Positions 30,283-41,763 are shown, counted from the stretch's first letter. The stretch: 64,000 bases of DNA from Anammoximicrobium sp964645045 (GCA_964645045.1 CAZXYZ010000023.1:49634-113633), one strand, 5' to 3'. Translations and numbers: made by a program. The notes: generated by a model from the letters alone, not told the origin.

Positions 30283-30534
30283 AGAGAGTTCCCTTTTCGT
30301 TCAACTGTCCGGATGAGCAATCCGGGCTAGCAAGCCACTTCCGACAACGCGTACACCACGAGGAATGTCCTAAAAATCGGTGCTTCGATACCACTTGTTG
30401 AATCTCTTTCGGCAAAACCAGCGGATTCGGCAATGCCGCTACAACCCGTAAACTTTGCCAAAGTCGCACGGGTAGTGCCGCCGATAAACTACTTTGTCGC
30501 CAATCGACATCCCCATACGATGGGATGCGATGGC

Positions 30535-30716
30535 GTGTTGTTCCCGCCCCAGTGGTGGATCGCGTTGCGGCAAGGCCGAGTTCGAAATCCGGGAGGTATT
30601 CTGGCTGATTAGCCACTTTGGCCCGGTCTTCGAATTCGCGCCATTGCGGTGACGTTCCCAGGGGGGGAATCTGAAAGCCCGGCCCCGCTTCATGCGGTCA
30701 GCCGGGCTTTTCTTTT
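30535..30716 (+). ncRNA. Candidate structured RNA ending in a terminator
   Basis: A plus-strand terminator (30674-30716) has no upstream protein gene on its strand for 16 kb. Just before it, 30578-30593 and 30622-30637 pair in 13 of 16 positions, with an inner hairpin GGCTGATTAGCC, and more distant pairing of TTCCCGCCCC (30541) with the G-rich run at 30659-30668. The result is a rod-like fold reminiscent of 6S RNA, but I see no sequence signature that proves it. The 5' end is a guess. Confidence 0.25.
30674..30716 (+). terminator. Rho-independent terminator (orphan)
   Basis: AAAGCCCGGC pairs with GCCGGGCTTT, with an inner CCGC-TTCAT-GCGG hairpin, followed by TTTTCTTTT at 30708-30716. Confidence 0.85.
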
Positions 30717-30756
30717 GCGCCGTTTCGTTCGAGGATTGGGAACCTGTCCAAACGGA

Positions 30757-31019
30757 GGCGAACGGCCGGCGTAAGCCCGCCGGTTTTCCGCGTGCCCACA
30801 CATTAGCGCGAGGGATTCGAAATATCAAGTTCGGTGAAATCAGCAGAGACGACCGGAAAGAGTCAAGTAACCCGAAGCGTAAGCGAGGTGCTGCGGCAAA
30901 CGGTCCATCCCTCGCTGACGCTTCGGGTTACGATGGGAAAGCCAATTTCTTACGGGCGGCAGACGGTCGAAAGACCGCTCGCGGACCATGCACCGGTGGG
31001 CTGACGCCCACCGTTCGCC
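30757..31019 (+). repeat. Element F5, copy 2, with an F4 palindrome nested inside
   Basis: It has the same terminal inverted repeats and interior as 4872-5020, but carries about 115 extra bases, including the palindrome 30867-30931 (GTAACCCGAAGCGTAAGCGA paired with its inverse). Copy 1 lacks this, so F4 appears to have entered F5. Confidence 0.8.
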
Positions 31020-31249
31020 GAGATTTCTGCAACGTTTGCGCCCACCGGACTGTCCGGCTGGGAAGAAAAACTCCCTTCTGTCACGAATGACTGGCGTTGG
31101 AAAACCCCACAAAAGAAACCGGTGGCGCGTTTTATTCGCTTGTCCGCACGCGAATGACGAGCGATACTAACTTATACGGTTAGGCAGTTTCCGAAAATCG
31201 GATCAATAAAGCCTGTTTTTTCTGTCCTTCTGCTGGTTGATGATTAGCT

Positions 31250-32641
31250 ATGGCCGCGAAATACATTGAACTTGAGCAAGCAGCCAAAATGCTCGGCGTT
31301 TCGAGCGACGAGTTGAACAACATGCGGCTCAGCGGCGAGATTCACGGGGTCCGCGACGGCTCTACCTGGAAATTCAAGTCGGACGAACTGGACAGGATCG
31401 CCGACGAGCGGGGAGTTTCTCCAGGTGGCGATGCGGATGCGGCGGTCGATTTTGATCTGGATTTAGAGTCGACGACGGACTCCCGAGTGTCCTCGGATCT
31501 ACACCTGGATCTGGAACAGGAGGACAACGACGATTCACCCACGGCGATCGGCACGGCGGCGGATGCCGGCCTGCTGGGCAGCGACGCAGGCAGCGATCTC
31601 GATCTGACCGCCCCCAAAGGCACTTCGAGCGCGGCACCGAAGAGCGCCGGCAAAACGCCGGCAAAAGCGGCTTCCGCCAGCGACCTCGGATTCGATCTGG
31701 ATTCCGAATCCGATATTCGTTTGGTCACCGACGACACGGGCAGTGAAGTCAATCTGGTGGCCGGCGGTTCGGACGACGTGTTGGGTGGCACCGATGTAGG
31801 GCTGGAAGCCGGCAGTGTCGGTACGGGAGATCTGGATTTCGATGGCAGCGATCTCAATCTGGATTCAGACATTTCGCTCGAAGGCGCGGCCGTGCCGCCG
31901 TCAAGCAAAGCGCCGCCAGCGAAAGCGGCAGCTGGGAAGCCCGCGGCGAGCAAGGCAGCCGACAGCGATGTGACCGTCGGCGAATCCGAGGAGATTTCAC
32001 TGGACGAGGACGACGAATTGGTCCTCGATGGCGGCAGCGATGCTGGCCGCGGTGCTGGCGATACGGGGATCGGCCTAGCCAGCCCGAGCGACAGCGGCTT
32101 GAATTTGGAGGAAGAGCCGTTGGATTTGGCGGGCTCGTCCGTCTCGTCGCTGGAACTGCCGGAGGACGAGGATCTGTTGGACTTGGAAGACTTGGAGGCG
32201 GAACCGGCCGCGGCAGCCGCTCAAGCGGACGAAGATTTTCAGCTAGCGCCGTCGGCTGCACTTCAGGATGACGAAGAGGACAGCGGCTCGCAAGTCATCG
32301 CTTTGGAAGATTCGAGCGCTTTCGGTATGCCGGTGGAAGGTGGCTTGGAGGGTGCGGAAGCCGTCCTCGGCGAGGAGGCTCAGGCCGATGAAATCACCGG
32401 CGCATTGGAAGAAAGAGAAGCCGCGCCGGTCACACTGCCAACCCGCGAGTTGGCCGCGGCTCAAGATCTGCCTTACTCGATCTGGAATGTCCTAAGCCTA
32501 TTGGCCATCGTCGTCGTCCTGGCCGTCACCGGAATGCTGATGACCGACCTCGTGAGAAACATGTGGACATGGGACGAGACGTTCACCGCTTCCACACCGA
32601 TCATGGACGTCATGGTCCGCATGTTCGGTTTGCAGCCGTAA
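31250..32641 (+). CDS. HTH (excisionase-like) protein with acidic linker and C-terminal membrane anchor
   Basis: A 463-residue protein. Residues 1-55 (YIELEQAAKMLGVSSDEL..., WKFKSDELDRIADERG) are a MerR/excisionase-type helix-turn-helix. Residues 60-400 are a highly acidic low-complexity region of D/E/S/G/A with repeated DLDL motifs. Residues 415-435 (VLSLLAIVVVLAVTGMLMTDL) form one membrane helix, followed by a short WTWDETF tail. This would place a DNA- or peptide-binding domain in the cytoplasm, tethered to the membrane by a flexible acidic arm. The family is known to me from planctomycetes without a proven function. It is transcribed alone and followed by a perfect 24-bp palindrome that could end the transcript. 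Confidence 0.75.
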   Translation: MAAKYIELEQAAKMLGVSSDELNNMRLSGEIHGVRDGSTWKFKSDELDRIADERGVSPGGDADAAVDFDLDLESTTDSRVSSDLHLDLEQEDNDDSPTAIGTAADAGLLGSDAGSDLDLTAPKGTSSAAPKSAGKTPAKAASASDLGFDLDSESDIRLVTDDTGSEVNLVAGGSDDVLGGTDVGLEAGSVGTGDLDFDGSDLNLDSDISLEGAAVPPSSKAPPAKAAAGKPAASKAADSDVTVGESEEISLDEDDELVLDGGSDAGRGAGDTGIGLASPSDSGLNLEEEPLDLAGSSVSSLELPEDEDLLDLEDLEAEPAAAAAQADEDFQLAPSAALQDDEEDSGSQVIALEDSSAFGMPVEGGLEGAEAVLGEEAQADEITGALEEREAAPVTLPTRELAAAQDLPYSIWNVLSLLAIVVVLAVTGMLMTDLVRNMWTWDETFTASTPIMDVMVRMFGLQP

Positions 32642-32658
32642 GGCAGCTTGAGAACAAT

Positions 32659-32717
32659 CGCAACCCGAAGCGTCAGCGAGGAGAACCCGCTCTTCCTCGC
32701 TGACGCTTCGGGTTGCG
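32659..32717 (+). repeat. Perfect 24-bp stem palindrome, family F4
   Basis: CGCAACCCGAAGCGTCAGCG + AGGA (32659-32682) is exactly inverted at 32694-32717 around an 11-base loop. It starts 18 bases after the stop of the HTH protein gene and has no T-run. The same palindrome, less perfect, lies at 30867-30931. Confidence 0.92.
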
Positions 32718-32746
32718 ATGCGCGTCAGTGCGATCAAAGCTGCAAA

Positions 32747-32825
32747 GTGGGATAGGCATCGTGCGTGTCTTTCCTGACTGACAGGCTGGAAGCCTATCCC
32801 ACGCGTTGACGAATAATCCGGGTTA
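32747..32825 (+). repeat. Palindromic element F1, asymmetric form
   Basis: GTGGGATAGGCATC ... GACAGGCTGG AAGCCTATCCCAC, then a tail GCGTTGACGAATAATCCGGG. The whole 79 bases resemble 7111-7189 and, inverted, 58591-58670. Confidence 0.88.
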
Positions 32826-33073
32826 GGCTTATTGGTCTACGTTGCGTGACGGCATACCCTTCGAGGCTCGCGGCTCCCGCATGTTAGCATCCCCCCAGAT
32901 GCGACCTGTACCCGCGGCGCCCGTTTCGCCTATAATCTTTCGATCGCGGAAAGTCTTCGCGACCCGCCTAGCCGCATTTCCCTGTTTCGCTCCTTCTGCT
33001 CGTAAAGCACGAGAGCGCGCAGTTTCCCGGTTTGACGGTGGATGCTTTGGTCTCGAAGGGGTGCTGACGGTCT

Positions 33074-33646
33074 ATGCACAAGTTCACAGTTACCATCGGT
33101 CTTGCACTTGGCTTGGCATGTGCCGGTTGCGAGCAGACGGAGGCGATACGGCATTATCGGGTCCCGAAGTCCCCGTCGGCCGAAGCGGCGAGGTCTTCCG
33201 GTCAAAAGCCCACTCAAAACGTCGGCGACCAGCGGATGCTCGCCGCTCTTGTCTTGCAGGCCGACCGGGCTTGGTACTTTAAGGCGGCAGGGCCCAAGGC
33301 CCTCGTCGGCGAATATGCCGAAGCATTTCGGTCGTTCATTAAATCGATCCGCTTTGAAGATGGCCAGCCGCAGTGGACGGTACCCGAAGGTTGGCGTCAA
33401 AAAGGCGAATCGGGGATGCGGTTCGCCACGCTGGAATTCGGCCCGGCGGACAAGTCTCTGGAACTGACCGTGATCCCCCTGCCCATCCCGCCGGGGGATC
33501 GTTCAGCCTACGTCTTGTCCAACGTTAACCGCTGGCGTCAGCAGGTTAACTTGGAGCCGATTGCTGCGGCCGAACTGGACCAGCAGTCGGAGAAGATTGA
33601 AATCGACGGTGCGACCGCAGTCCTGGTGGATCTGAACGGGAAGTGA
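33074..33646 (+). CDS. Putative lipoprotein next to cytochrome c assembly gene
   Basis: A 190-residue protein with a lipoprotein-type signal: a hydrophobic stretch ends in A-C16-A-G-C19, and C19 is the likely lipid-modified residue (cysteine at -3 is unusual). The mature part contains WTVPEGWRQKGESGMRFATLEF, a pattern I know from small planctomycete lipoproteins, with no enzymatic motif. Its stop overlaps the open frame of the CcsBA gene, whose chosen start is 117 bases on, so the two are probably one operon. The role is inferred only from that neighbour: something in or near periplasmic cytochrome c biogenesis. Confidence 0.75.
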   Translation: MHKFTVTIGLALGLACAGCEQTEAIRHYRVPKSPSAEAARSSGQKPTQNVGDQRMLAALVLQADRAWYFKAAGPKALVGEYAEAFRSFIKSIRFEDGQPQWTVPEGWRQKGESGMRFATLEFGPADKSLELTVIPLPIPPGDRSAYVLSNVNRWRQQVNLEPIAAAELDQQSEKIEIDGATAVLVDLNGK

Positions 33647-33762
33647 ATTCAAAAGGAGTTGGCGGAACATCAGAATCCGTCTTTCCAAGCTTTTATCGTG
33701 TCGGTTCGGCCGGACTGACACCAACCTCAGCGGCGGCAGGGCCGCAGGAGAAACATAAGCAG

Positions 33763-36700
33763 ATGGCAACCGATACCCTTTCTCGCCTCGATGAAAACTC
33801 GTTGAATTCGTCGTCGGCTTCTGTGAAAGACAGCCTTAGCGAAGCTGTTTGGCTCGTGCTCCGGCCGTGGGCATCCTTGAAGCTGACCGTGGTGTTGTTC
33901 GCGTTGGCCATCCTCTTGATCTTCATTGGCACCTTGGCCCAAGTCACGATGGACATGTGGGAGGTCATTACCCTGTACTTCCGCGCTTGGCTGTCGTGGA
34001 TCGACGTTACGGTGCTGTTCCCGGTCTCGTGGTTCCCGAATTTGCCCGAACAGGCCATGCGGACGATTGCCGGGATGGGATTCTTGGCATGCGGATTGGC
34101 GGCGGCCGTCCGCTGTATGACTTGGCGGAAGGGCGCTTGGCGGTGGCGGATTATCCTGGCGGGCGTGGCGGTTCTGTTTGTCTGTGAAACCGTCCTGACT
34201 GTCAGGTACGGTGCTTTTTGGTTTCCGGGTGGAGCCACCATTGGCACGTTGTTGGCCGTCAACTTGCTGGCCGCGCATCTGGTGCGATTCAAGGTCCAGG
34301 CGCAGGGCCTGCGATTGCTGGTCGGTTTGGTGGGCGTCGCGGTGGGCGCGGTCACAACTTGGATGGTGATCTCCAGCGGGCATAATCCCGAGGGACTGCA
34401 GGCGGTCCCTATTTTTTCCTGGGCCGCCTTGTGGCTGTGGTGCAAGCTCGCGCTGACCGGACTGGCCCTTCTGAACCTGGGCATGTTGGCCGTGATGTTG
34501 GCTCAGGCGTCGCGCCGGATTATCGAGTTGGTGCTGATGGGCCTGTCGGGCCTCCTGCTGACCGTCCTTTCCGTGTGGCTCTGGCTGGCAGGCGACGGAG
34601 CTTACCTGGGCGACTCCGGGATGCGGATTTTGTGGCAGCTGATCCAAGGCGGCTTGGCGGCCGCGGTCGTGCTGGCCGCCTGCATCCTGTTGTTCAAACG
34701 CCGCGGCGGTATCGTCTTGATCCACGTTGGCCTGGCCTTGCTGATGCTCGGGGAGTGGTTTGTCAGTTGGTATGCCGTGGAAGAACGGTTGATCATTCGC
34801 GAAGGCGAGTCAGCCAATTTTGCCCTGGACATCCGCGAAACCGAGTTGGCCGTTGTCCAGCCCGACTATTCGCCGTCGGAGGAGGATGTCCTCGGGATTC
34901 CTCGCTCGCGGCTGCTGCACAGTTTTCAGCACGGCGAGCCCATTCACCATCCGGATCTGCCGTTTGACATCCAGGTGACTCAGTACCTGAAGAACTCGGA
35001 TTTGCGGCGTCCCCGAGCGGACGAAAAGAACCCCGCGACCGCCGGCAACGGGGTAACTTGGCTCGCCGAGGAGATGCGGCCAGGCAGCGGGGCGGACAGC
35101 AGCGGCCAGGTGGACATGGCTTCGGCTTACGTCACTTTGACGGAGAAGGACAGCGGCAAGCCGATCGGCACGTACCTGGTGTCCCAGTTGCTGGCGCCGC
35201 CACAGTTTGCCGAACGGGTCTCGGTGGGCGGAAAGTCCTACGACCTGGCGCTGCGGTTCAAGCATACCTACAAACCGTACTCGATGCAGTTGATCGATGT
35301 CCGCAAAGATGACTACATCGGCACGTCAACCCCAAAGAATTACTCGTCGGATGTACGGCTGGTCGATGCTGCCCGCAACGTCGATCGCAAGGTGCGCATC
35401 TGGATGAACAACCCGCTGCGGTACGCGGGCGAAACGTTCTATCAGAGCGGCTACAACCAGGATCCGCGGACCGGCGCCGAAACGACGACCCTGCAGGTGG
35501 TCACTAACACGGGCTGGATGATTCCCTACGTGGCTTGCATGTTCGTCTGGTTCGGGATGCAGTCCCATTTCTCCGGCATGTTGTTGCGGTTCCTGACCCG
35601 CCGCGACGAAGAGTTGCTGGCCCAACGCGGCCAAGACGTTGTTCCGGCCGCGCTGGTGACTCCGGCCAAAGAGTCCGAGGGACGCCGTGGCAAACGCCGT
35701 CGCCAGCGGACCGCCGAGCAGCAACCGCGCGCCAAGTCGGGTTCGGGCGGCGTGATTTTCCCGGCGGTCGTGGTGGTGTTTTTTGGCGGGTGGCTGGCGA
35801 GCCAGGCACGGCCGCAGCGTGCGGCTGACGACGACTTCGACTTGGCCGCCTTTGCCCAACTGCCGATCGTGGATCAAGGCCGGGTCAAGCCCGTCGATAC
35901 GCTGGCCCGCACGACCTTGGCCAAGATCTCCGACCGCGAAACATACCGCGACAAGAATGGTACCAAGCAACCGGCCGTGCGTTGGTTTCTGGACATCGTC
36001 GCCAAGCCCTCGGCGGGGGAGCAGCATCAGGTCTTCCGCATTCAGAATCTCGAGGTCCTGCAGATGCTGGGTCTGGAACGACGCCAGGGATTCCGCTACT
36101 CGCTGGAGGAAATCCGCCGCGACCCGGCCAGGCTCGCGGAATTCGACAAGGAGTTGCGCGCCACCCGGCAACTCGACGTGGCCAAGATGGATGTGTACCA
36201 GCGCAAGCTGATGGACTTGAACAATCGTTTCCAAACCTACCTGCGGCTGCTGAGCGCCTTTCAGCCCTGGGATCTGCCGCCGTTCCCGTCGGACAAGGAA
36301 ATGGCTGCCGACCGGGACGCAGCGCTCCGCGGTTGGATCGCCCGCGTGATGTCGGGTGGCGACCAGGCCGAGCGGGAAATGGACTCGATGCAAGCGCCCC
36401 TGGCCGTTCCGCAATTGGCCGCCGCGGGTGAGACAGCGGGCAACTCGGAATCCGCCAGCCAGGCCGCGCGGCCGTGGCAACCGTATGCGACGGCCTATAA
36501 CCGCGCGTACCTGCAGAATATGTTGGGGCAACCGGCCGATTCAGCCGCCTTGGCTTGGCACGCGATCTTCGACGCGTACCGCACCGGCGACGCCCAGGCG
36601 TTCAATCGGGAAGTGGCCTCGTATCGCCAACGGCTGGCCGCGACTCCACCCGCCGAATATGTGCCGCGCAAAGCGGGCCTGGAAGCCTACATGAATTCCT

Positions 36701-37641
36701 TCGGCCCTTTGACCTTCTGCGTGGTGCTCTATTGGATCGCGTTCGTGCTGGCCGCCTGTGCCTGGCTGGGCTGGAGCCGGCCGCTGAATCGAGCCGCCTT
36801 TTGGCTCGTGTTCCTGGCGTTTCTCGTCCATACCGCCGCGCTTGTCGGGCGGATGTACATCTCCGGCCGGCCGCCGGTGACCAACCTGTATTCGTCGGCC
36901 GTGTTCATCGGCTGGTCGTTTGCGCTGGCCGGTTTGGTCCTCGAGGCGATTTTCCGCTTGGGCGTGTGCAACGTAGTGGCGGCCGTCGGCGGGGCTTTGG
37001 CGCTCATGATCGCCCAGGCGTTGGGCCAGGGCGCGGACACATATACCGTGATGCAAGCCGTGCTGGATACGCAGTTTTGGCTGGCGACCCACGTCGTCAT
37101 CGTCGCCTTGGGTTACGCGGCGACCTTCATGGCCGGTCTGTTCGGGATCATCTATATCGCGATGGGCGTGTTCACTTCGTCCCTCGCGTCCGGCGACATG
37201 CGCCGCCTCCTGTCGCGGATGATCTACGGCGTGGTTTGTTTCGCCGCCTTGTTCAGCTTCGTCGGGACGGTGCTCGGTGGTTTGTGGGCCGACGATTCGT
37301 GGGGCCGATTCTGGGGCTGGGACCCCAAAGAGAACGGAGCCTTGATCATCGTCCTGTGGAACGCCCTGATCCTGCACGCCCTGTGGGGAAAAATGGTCCG
37401 CGAACGCGGCTTGGCGGTCCTGGTCGTCGCCGGCAATATCGTCACCGCCTGGTCCTGGTTCGGCGTGAACGAATTGGGCGTCGGCCTGCACTCGTACGGC
37501 TTCACCGAAGGCGTGCTGCTGGCCTTGGGCTCGTTCGTCGCGAGTCAATTGACGATCATGGCCGTCGGCAGTCTGCCCCTGTCGTGGTGGGTCAGTTTCC
37601 GGAATTCCGACCAAGCGGTGTTGGCCGAGACCGCCACGTAG
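33763..37641 (+). CDS. ccsBA: Fused ResB-CcsA cytochrome c biogenesis protein (system II)
   Basis: About 1292 residues. The N-terminal part is ResB/CcsB-like: membrane segment SLKLTVVLFALAILLIFIGT, several further helices and a large periplasmic domain (to about residue 650). The C-terminal 350 residues are CcsA/CcmC-like with multiple helices and the tryptophan-rich haem-handling motif W-G-R-F-W-G-W-D-P-K-E-N-G. A second soluble region lies between. System II proteins carry haem across the membrane and attach it to CxxCH proteins such as the two PSCyt1 proteins in this window. The start at 33763 (ATGGCAACC) has AGGAG 12 bases upstream; the open frame begins earlier at a GTG overlapping the lipoprotein stop. 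Fusion of the two parts is known in other bacteria. Confidence 0.9.
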   Translation: MATDTLSRLDENSLNSSSASVKDSLSEAVWLVLRPWASLKLTVVLFALAILLIFIGTLAQVTMDMWEVITLYFRAWLSWIDVTVLFPVSWFPNLPEQAMRTIAGMGFLACGLAAAVRCMTWRKGAWRWRIILAGVAVLFVCETVLTVRYGAFWFPGGATIGTLLAVNLLAAHLVRFKVQAQGLRLLVGLVGVAVGAVTTWMVISSGHNPEGLQAVPIFSWAALWLWCKLALTGLALLNLGMLAVMLAQASRRIIELVLMGLSGLLLTVLSVWLWLAGDGAYLGDSGMRILWQLIQGGLAAAVVLAACILLFKRRGGIVLIHVGLALLMLGEWFVSWYAVEERLIIREGESANFALDIRETELAVVQPDYSPSEEDVLGIPRSRLLHSFQHGEPIHHPDLPFDIQVTQYLKNSDLRRPRADEKNPATAGNGVTWLAEEMRPGSGADSSGQVDMASAYVTLTEKDSGKPIGTYLVSQLLAPPQFAERVSVGGKSYDLALRFKHTYKPYSMQLIDVRKDDYIGTSTPKNYSSDVRLVDAARNVDRKVRIWMNNPLRYAGETFYQSGYNQDPRTGAETTTLQVVTNTGWMIPYVACMFVWFGMQSHFSGMLLRFLTRRDEELLAQRGQDVVPAALVTPAKESEGRRGKRRRQRTAEQQPRAKSGSGGVIFPAVVVVFFGGWLASQARPQRAADDDFDLAAFAQLPIVDQGRVKPVDTLARTTLAKISDRETYRDKNGTKQPAVRWFLDIVAKPSAGEQHQVFRIQNLEVLQMLGLERRQGFRYSLEEIRRDPARLAEFDKELRATRQLDVAKMDVYQRKLMDLNNRFQTYLRLLSAFQPWDLPPFPSDKEMAADRDAALRGWIARVMSGGDQAEREMDSMQAPLAVPQLAAAGETAGNSESASQAARPWQPYATAYNRAYLQNMLGQPADSAALAWHAIFDAYRTGDAQAFNREVASYRQRLAATPPAEYVPRKAGLEAYMNSFGPLTFCVVLYWIAFVLAACAWLGWSRPLNRAAFWLVFLAFLVHTAALVGRMYISGRPPVTNLYSSAVFIGWSFALAGLVLEAIFRLGVCNVVAAVGGALALMIAQALGQGADTYTVMQAVLDTQFWLATHVVIVALGYAATFMAGLFGIIYIAMGVFTSSLASGDMRRLLSRMIYGVVCFAALFSFVGTVLGGLWADDSWGRFWGWDPKENGALIIVLWNALILHALWGKMVRERGLAVLVVAGNIVTAWSWFGVNELGVGLHSYGFTEGVLLALGSFVASQLTIMAVGSLPLSWWVSFRNSDQAVLAETAT

Positions 37642-37667
37642 CGCGGATAGCACCGTTCGAGAAATAA

Positions 37668-37763
37668 GTGGTGTAAGCTTCCAGCTTGCGATTCCGCTAT
37701 CTGCCGCAAACTGGAAGCTTACGCCACGCAGAAATCGGACAGTCAGTTCTCGAACAGTGCTTA
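37668..37763 (+). repeat. F1-variant palindrome next to F9 copy 3
   Basis: GTGGTGTAAGCTTCCAGCTT (37668) is inverted at 37706-37727 (AACTGGAAGCTTACGCCAC). It is bracketed by CACCGTTCGAGAAA (37650) and its inverse TTCTCGAACAGTG (37746), part of family F9. A minus-strand TAA at 37761-37763 ends a short open frame (GLANLKGK) that may be a gene remnant. Confidence 0.65.
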
Positions 37764-37868
37764 CTTGCCCTTCAGGTTTGCCAAACCGTCCGGGACGGAG
37801 TGGGACCCTCCGGCAAGGACTTGGAATGATGAGGTGCTGTCAGAGAATAACCTTCCGGTTTGGATGTA

Positions 37869-37920
37869 GGACGGATTGGCAATCCGTCCGCGAAATCGCG
37901 GACAGATTGCCAGTCCGTCA
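37869..37920 (+). repeat. Palindromic element, family F6
   Basis: GGACGGATTGGCAATCCGTC itself folds back and is followed by a GCGAAATCGC hairpin and a second arm GGACAGATTGCCAGTCCGTC. The adjacent 28 bases at 37843 (AACCTTCCGGTTTGG side) recur inverted at 54869. Confidence 0.7.
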
Positions 37921-38113
37921 TACAGGAATTCGGCAACTTAATTCCTGACAGATCCTTAGCGACCGACGCGACCGACAATAGAATCTGCTGTGCGCATGCC
38001 GTCCTGAGCGAACGCTTCTTCTCGGCGATGCGCCCTTCTCAGCAAACGCTGCGCTGGTATGCTTTTTACGGTGCTTGCCGAACCTTGAAACGCAATCTCT
38101 GGATGTCGAGACG

Positions 38114-40240
<2,127 letters not shown>

Positions 40241-40250
40241 AGGGTGTCCC

Positions 40251-41582
40251 ATGAGTAAGTCCGTCGTCTTCCTTTCCATTCCCGGGTTGCGTGGGAGCGA
40301 TCTCGACGCGATGCCGAAACTGGCCGCGCTGATGGCTGCCGGAGACCGGGCGGATTTGACGGCCAGTTTTCCCTGCGTTACCTGGCCGGTCCAAGCCAAC
40401 ATGCTGACGGGCCAGTTGCCAGCGGCGCACGGCGTGATCGCCAACGGTTTCTACTGGCGCGACCAGCAGCTGGTCGAAATGTGGACGGCTTGGAACGACA
40501 AAATCGCGGTGCCGCAAATCTGGGACCGGCTGCACCAGCAGTCGCCACAGCTGACGTCGGCCGTCTGGTTTCCGATGCTCAGCAAAGGCTGCGGCGCGGA
40601 TTACGTCTGCATGCCCGCGCCCATCCACCATCCGGACGGCGCCGAAGAATTGTGGTGCTACACCCAACCGCACGAGCTGTACGGGGAGTTGCGGGATCGC
40701 TTCGGGCATTTTCCGCTGCAACACTTCTGGGGACCGATCGCTAACATCAAGTCCACCGAGTGGATCGCCAGTTCGGCTGTGCATGCCGCGGCGCGATTTC
40801 GACCGGATTTCTTCTACCTGTATTTGCCGCATCTGGAATACGCCGCGCAGCGCACCGGGCCGGACAGCCCGCCGGCACTGGCGGCCGTCGCCGAACTCGA
40901 TGCCGTCATCGGCTCACTGGCCGACGGTTTCGCGACGGCTTATGACGACACCAAACCGGTTTGGATCGCCGCCAGCGAGTACGTCATCACGCCCATTTCG
41001 CACGTCGCGTATCCCAATCGCGTGTTGCGCGACGCGGGACTGCTGGCGGTCCGGGACGCCGGGGACGGCGAGCACTTGGACCTCGCGGCCAGTCGTGCCT
41101 GGGCGCTGGTCGACCACCAGTTTTCGCACGTGTTCGTCAAAGATGCGGATGTGGCGACGCAGCGGCGCGTGGTGGAATTATTCCGCAGTGCGGACGGGAT
41201 CGCCGAGGTTCTGGCGGGCGACGATCGTGCCCGCTATGCGTTGGACCATCCGCGGTCCGGCGAGGTGATTCTGATCTCGGAGCCGCACAGTTGGCAGGCG
41301 TATTATTGGTGGCTGGACGATCAGCGTGCCCCCGGATTTGCCCGCACGGTGGATATTCACCGCAAACCCGGGTATGATCCCGTGGAACTACACGTGGACA
41401 TGCCCAGCCGCACGATTCCGCTGGATGCCACGCGCGTCAAAGGTTCGCACGGCGCTCCGGTCCACAGCGATGCGCAACGGGGTGTGATCGTCGCGTCCCA
41501 GTCCGGCGTTTTGAAGCGGCAGGCGTTGGCCGATGTCGATGTGTTCGAGGTTGTGCTCCGGCAGTTTGGCATTTCTGCGTAG
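40251..41582 (+). CDS. Type I phosphodiesterase/nucleotide pyrophosphatase family protein
   Basis: A 443-residue cytoplasmic protein (no signal). FPCVT44WPVQANMLTGQLPAAHGV is the catalytic threonine region of the nucleotide pyrophosphatase/phosphodiesterase branch of the alkaline phosphatase superfamily, and KGSHGAP near residue 405 supplies a metal-binding histidine. At the first metal site the usual DG is replaced by I10-P11-G12, so metal binding may differ from that of classic members. The substrate is unknown. It starts 10 bases after the prolyl oligopeptidase stop. Confidence 0.85.
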   Translation: MSKSVVFLSIPGLRGSDLDAMPKLAALMAAGDRADLTASFPCVTWPVQANMLTGQLPAAHGVIANGFYWRDQQLVEMWTAWNDKIAVPQIWDRLHQQSPQLTSAVWFPMLSKGCGADYVCMPAPIHHPDGAEELWCYTQPHELYGELRDRFGHFPLQHFWGPIANIKSTEWIASSAVHAAARFRPDFFYLYLPHLEYAAQRTGPDSPPALAAVAELDAVIGSLADGFATAYDDTKPVWIAASEYVITPISHVAYPNRVLRDAGLLAVRDAGDGEHLDLAASRAWALVDHQFSHVFVKDADVATQRRVVELFRSADGIAEVLAGDDRARYALDHPRSGEVILISEPHSWQAYYWWLDDQRAPGFARTVDIHRKPGYDPVELHVDMPSRTIPLDATRVKGSHGAPVHSDAQRGVIVASQSGVLKRQALADVDVFEVVLRQFGISA

Positions 41583-41590
41583 CGTCCTTC

Positions 41591-41655
41591 GTTTAACGGC
41601 AAGCCGCAGGCGCCGGCGGAGCGGGTACGCATTCGCCTTCGGCTTGCCGTTAAAC
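41591..41655 (+). repeat. Palindromic element, family F7
   Basis: GTTTAACGGCAAGCCGCAGG + CG (41591-41612) is matched by the inverted arm 41634-41655 around a 21-base centre. It begins nine bases after the phosphodiesterase stop. Confidence 0.85.
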
Positions 41656-41698
41656 GACGCGTTCGCCCGACTGCAGCCAAACGCAGATCCAGAGGTTG

Positions 41699-41763
41699 CC
41701 CCAACGAATGAAGGCGTCAACGAATCACCGCCGAAAATTCGTTGATTCCTTCATTCGTTGGGG
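41699..41763 (+). repeat. Palindrome of CCCAACGAATGAAGG type
   Basis: Arms 41699-41724 and 41738-41763 pair in 24 of 26 positions around a 13-base loop. It lies upstream of the radical SAM gene. Confidence 0.85.

Noticed and set aside
30842..31112. Small open frames reading NPKRKRG and similar in the repeat regions
   Set aside because: They are translations of palindromic repeat F4 and its neighbours; such frames recur wherever the repeat does and have no ribosome-binding site.
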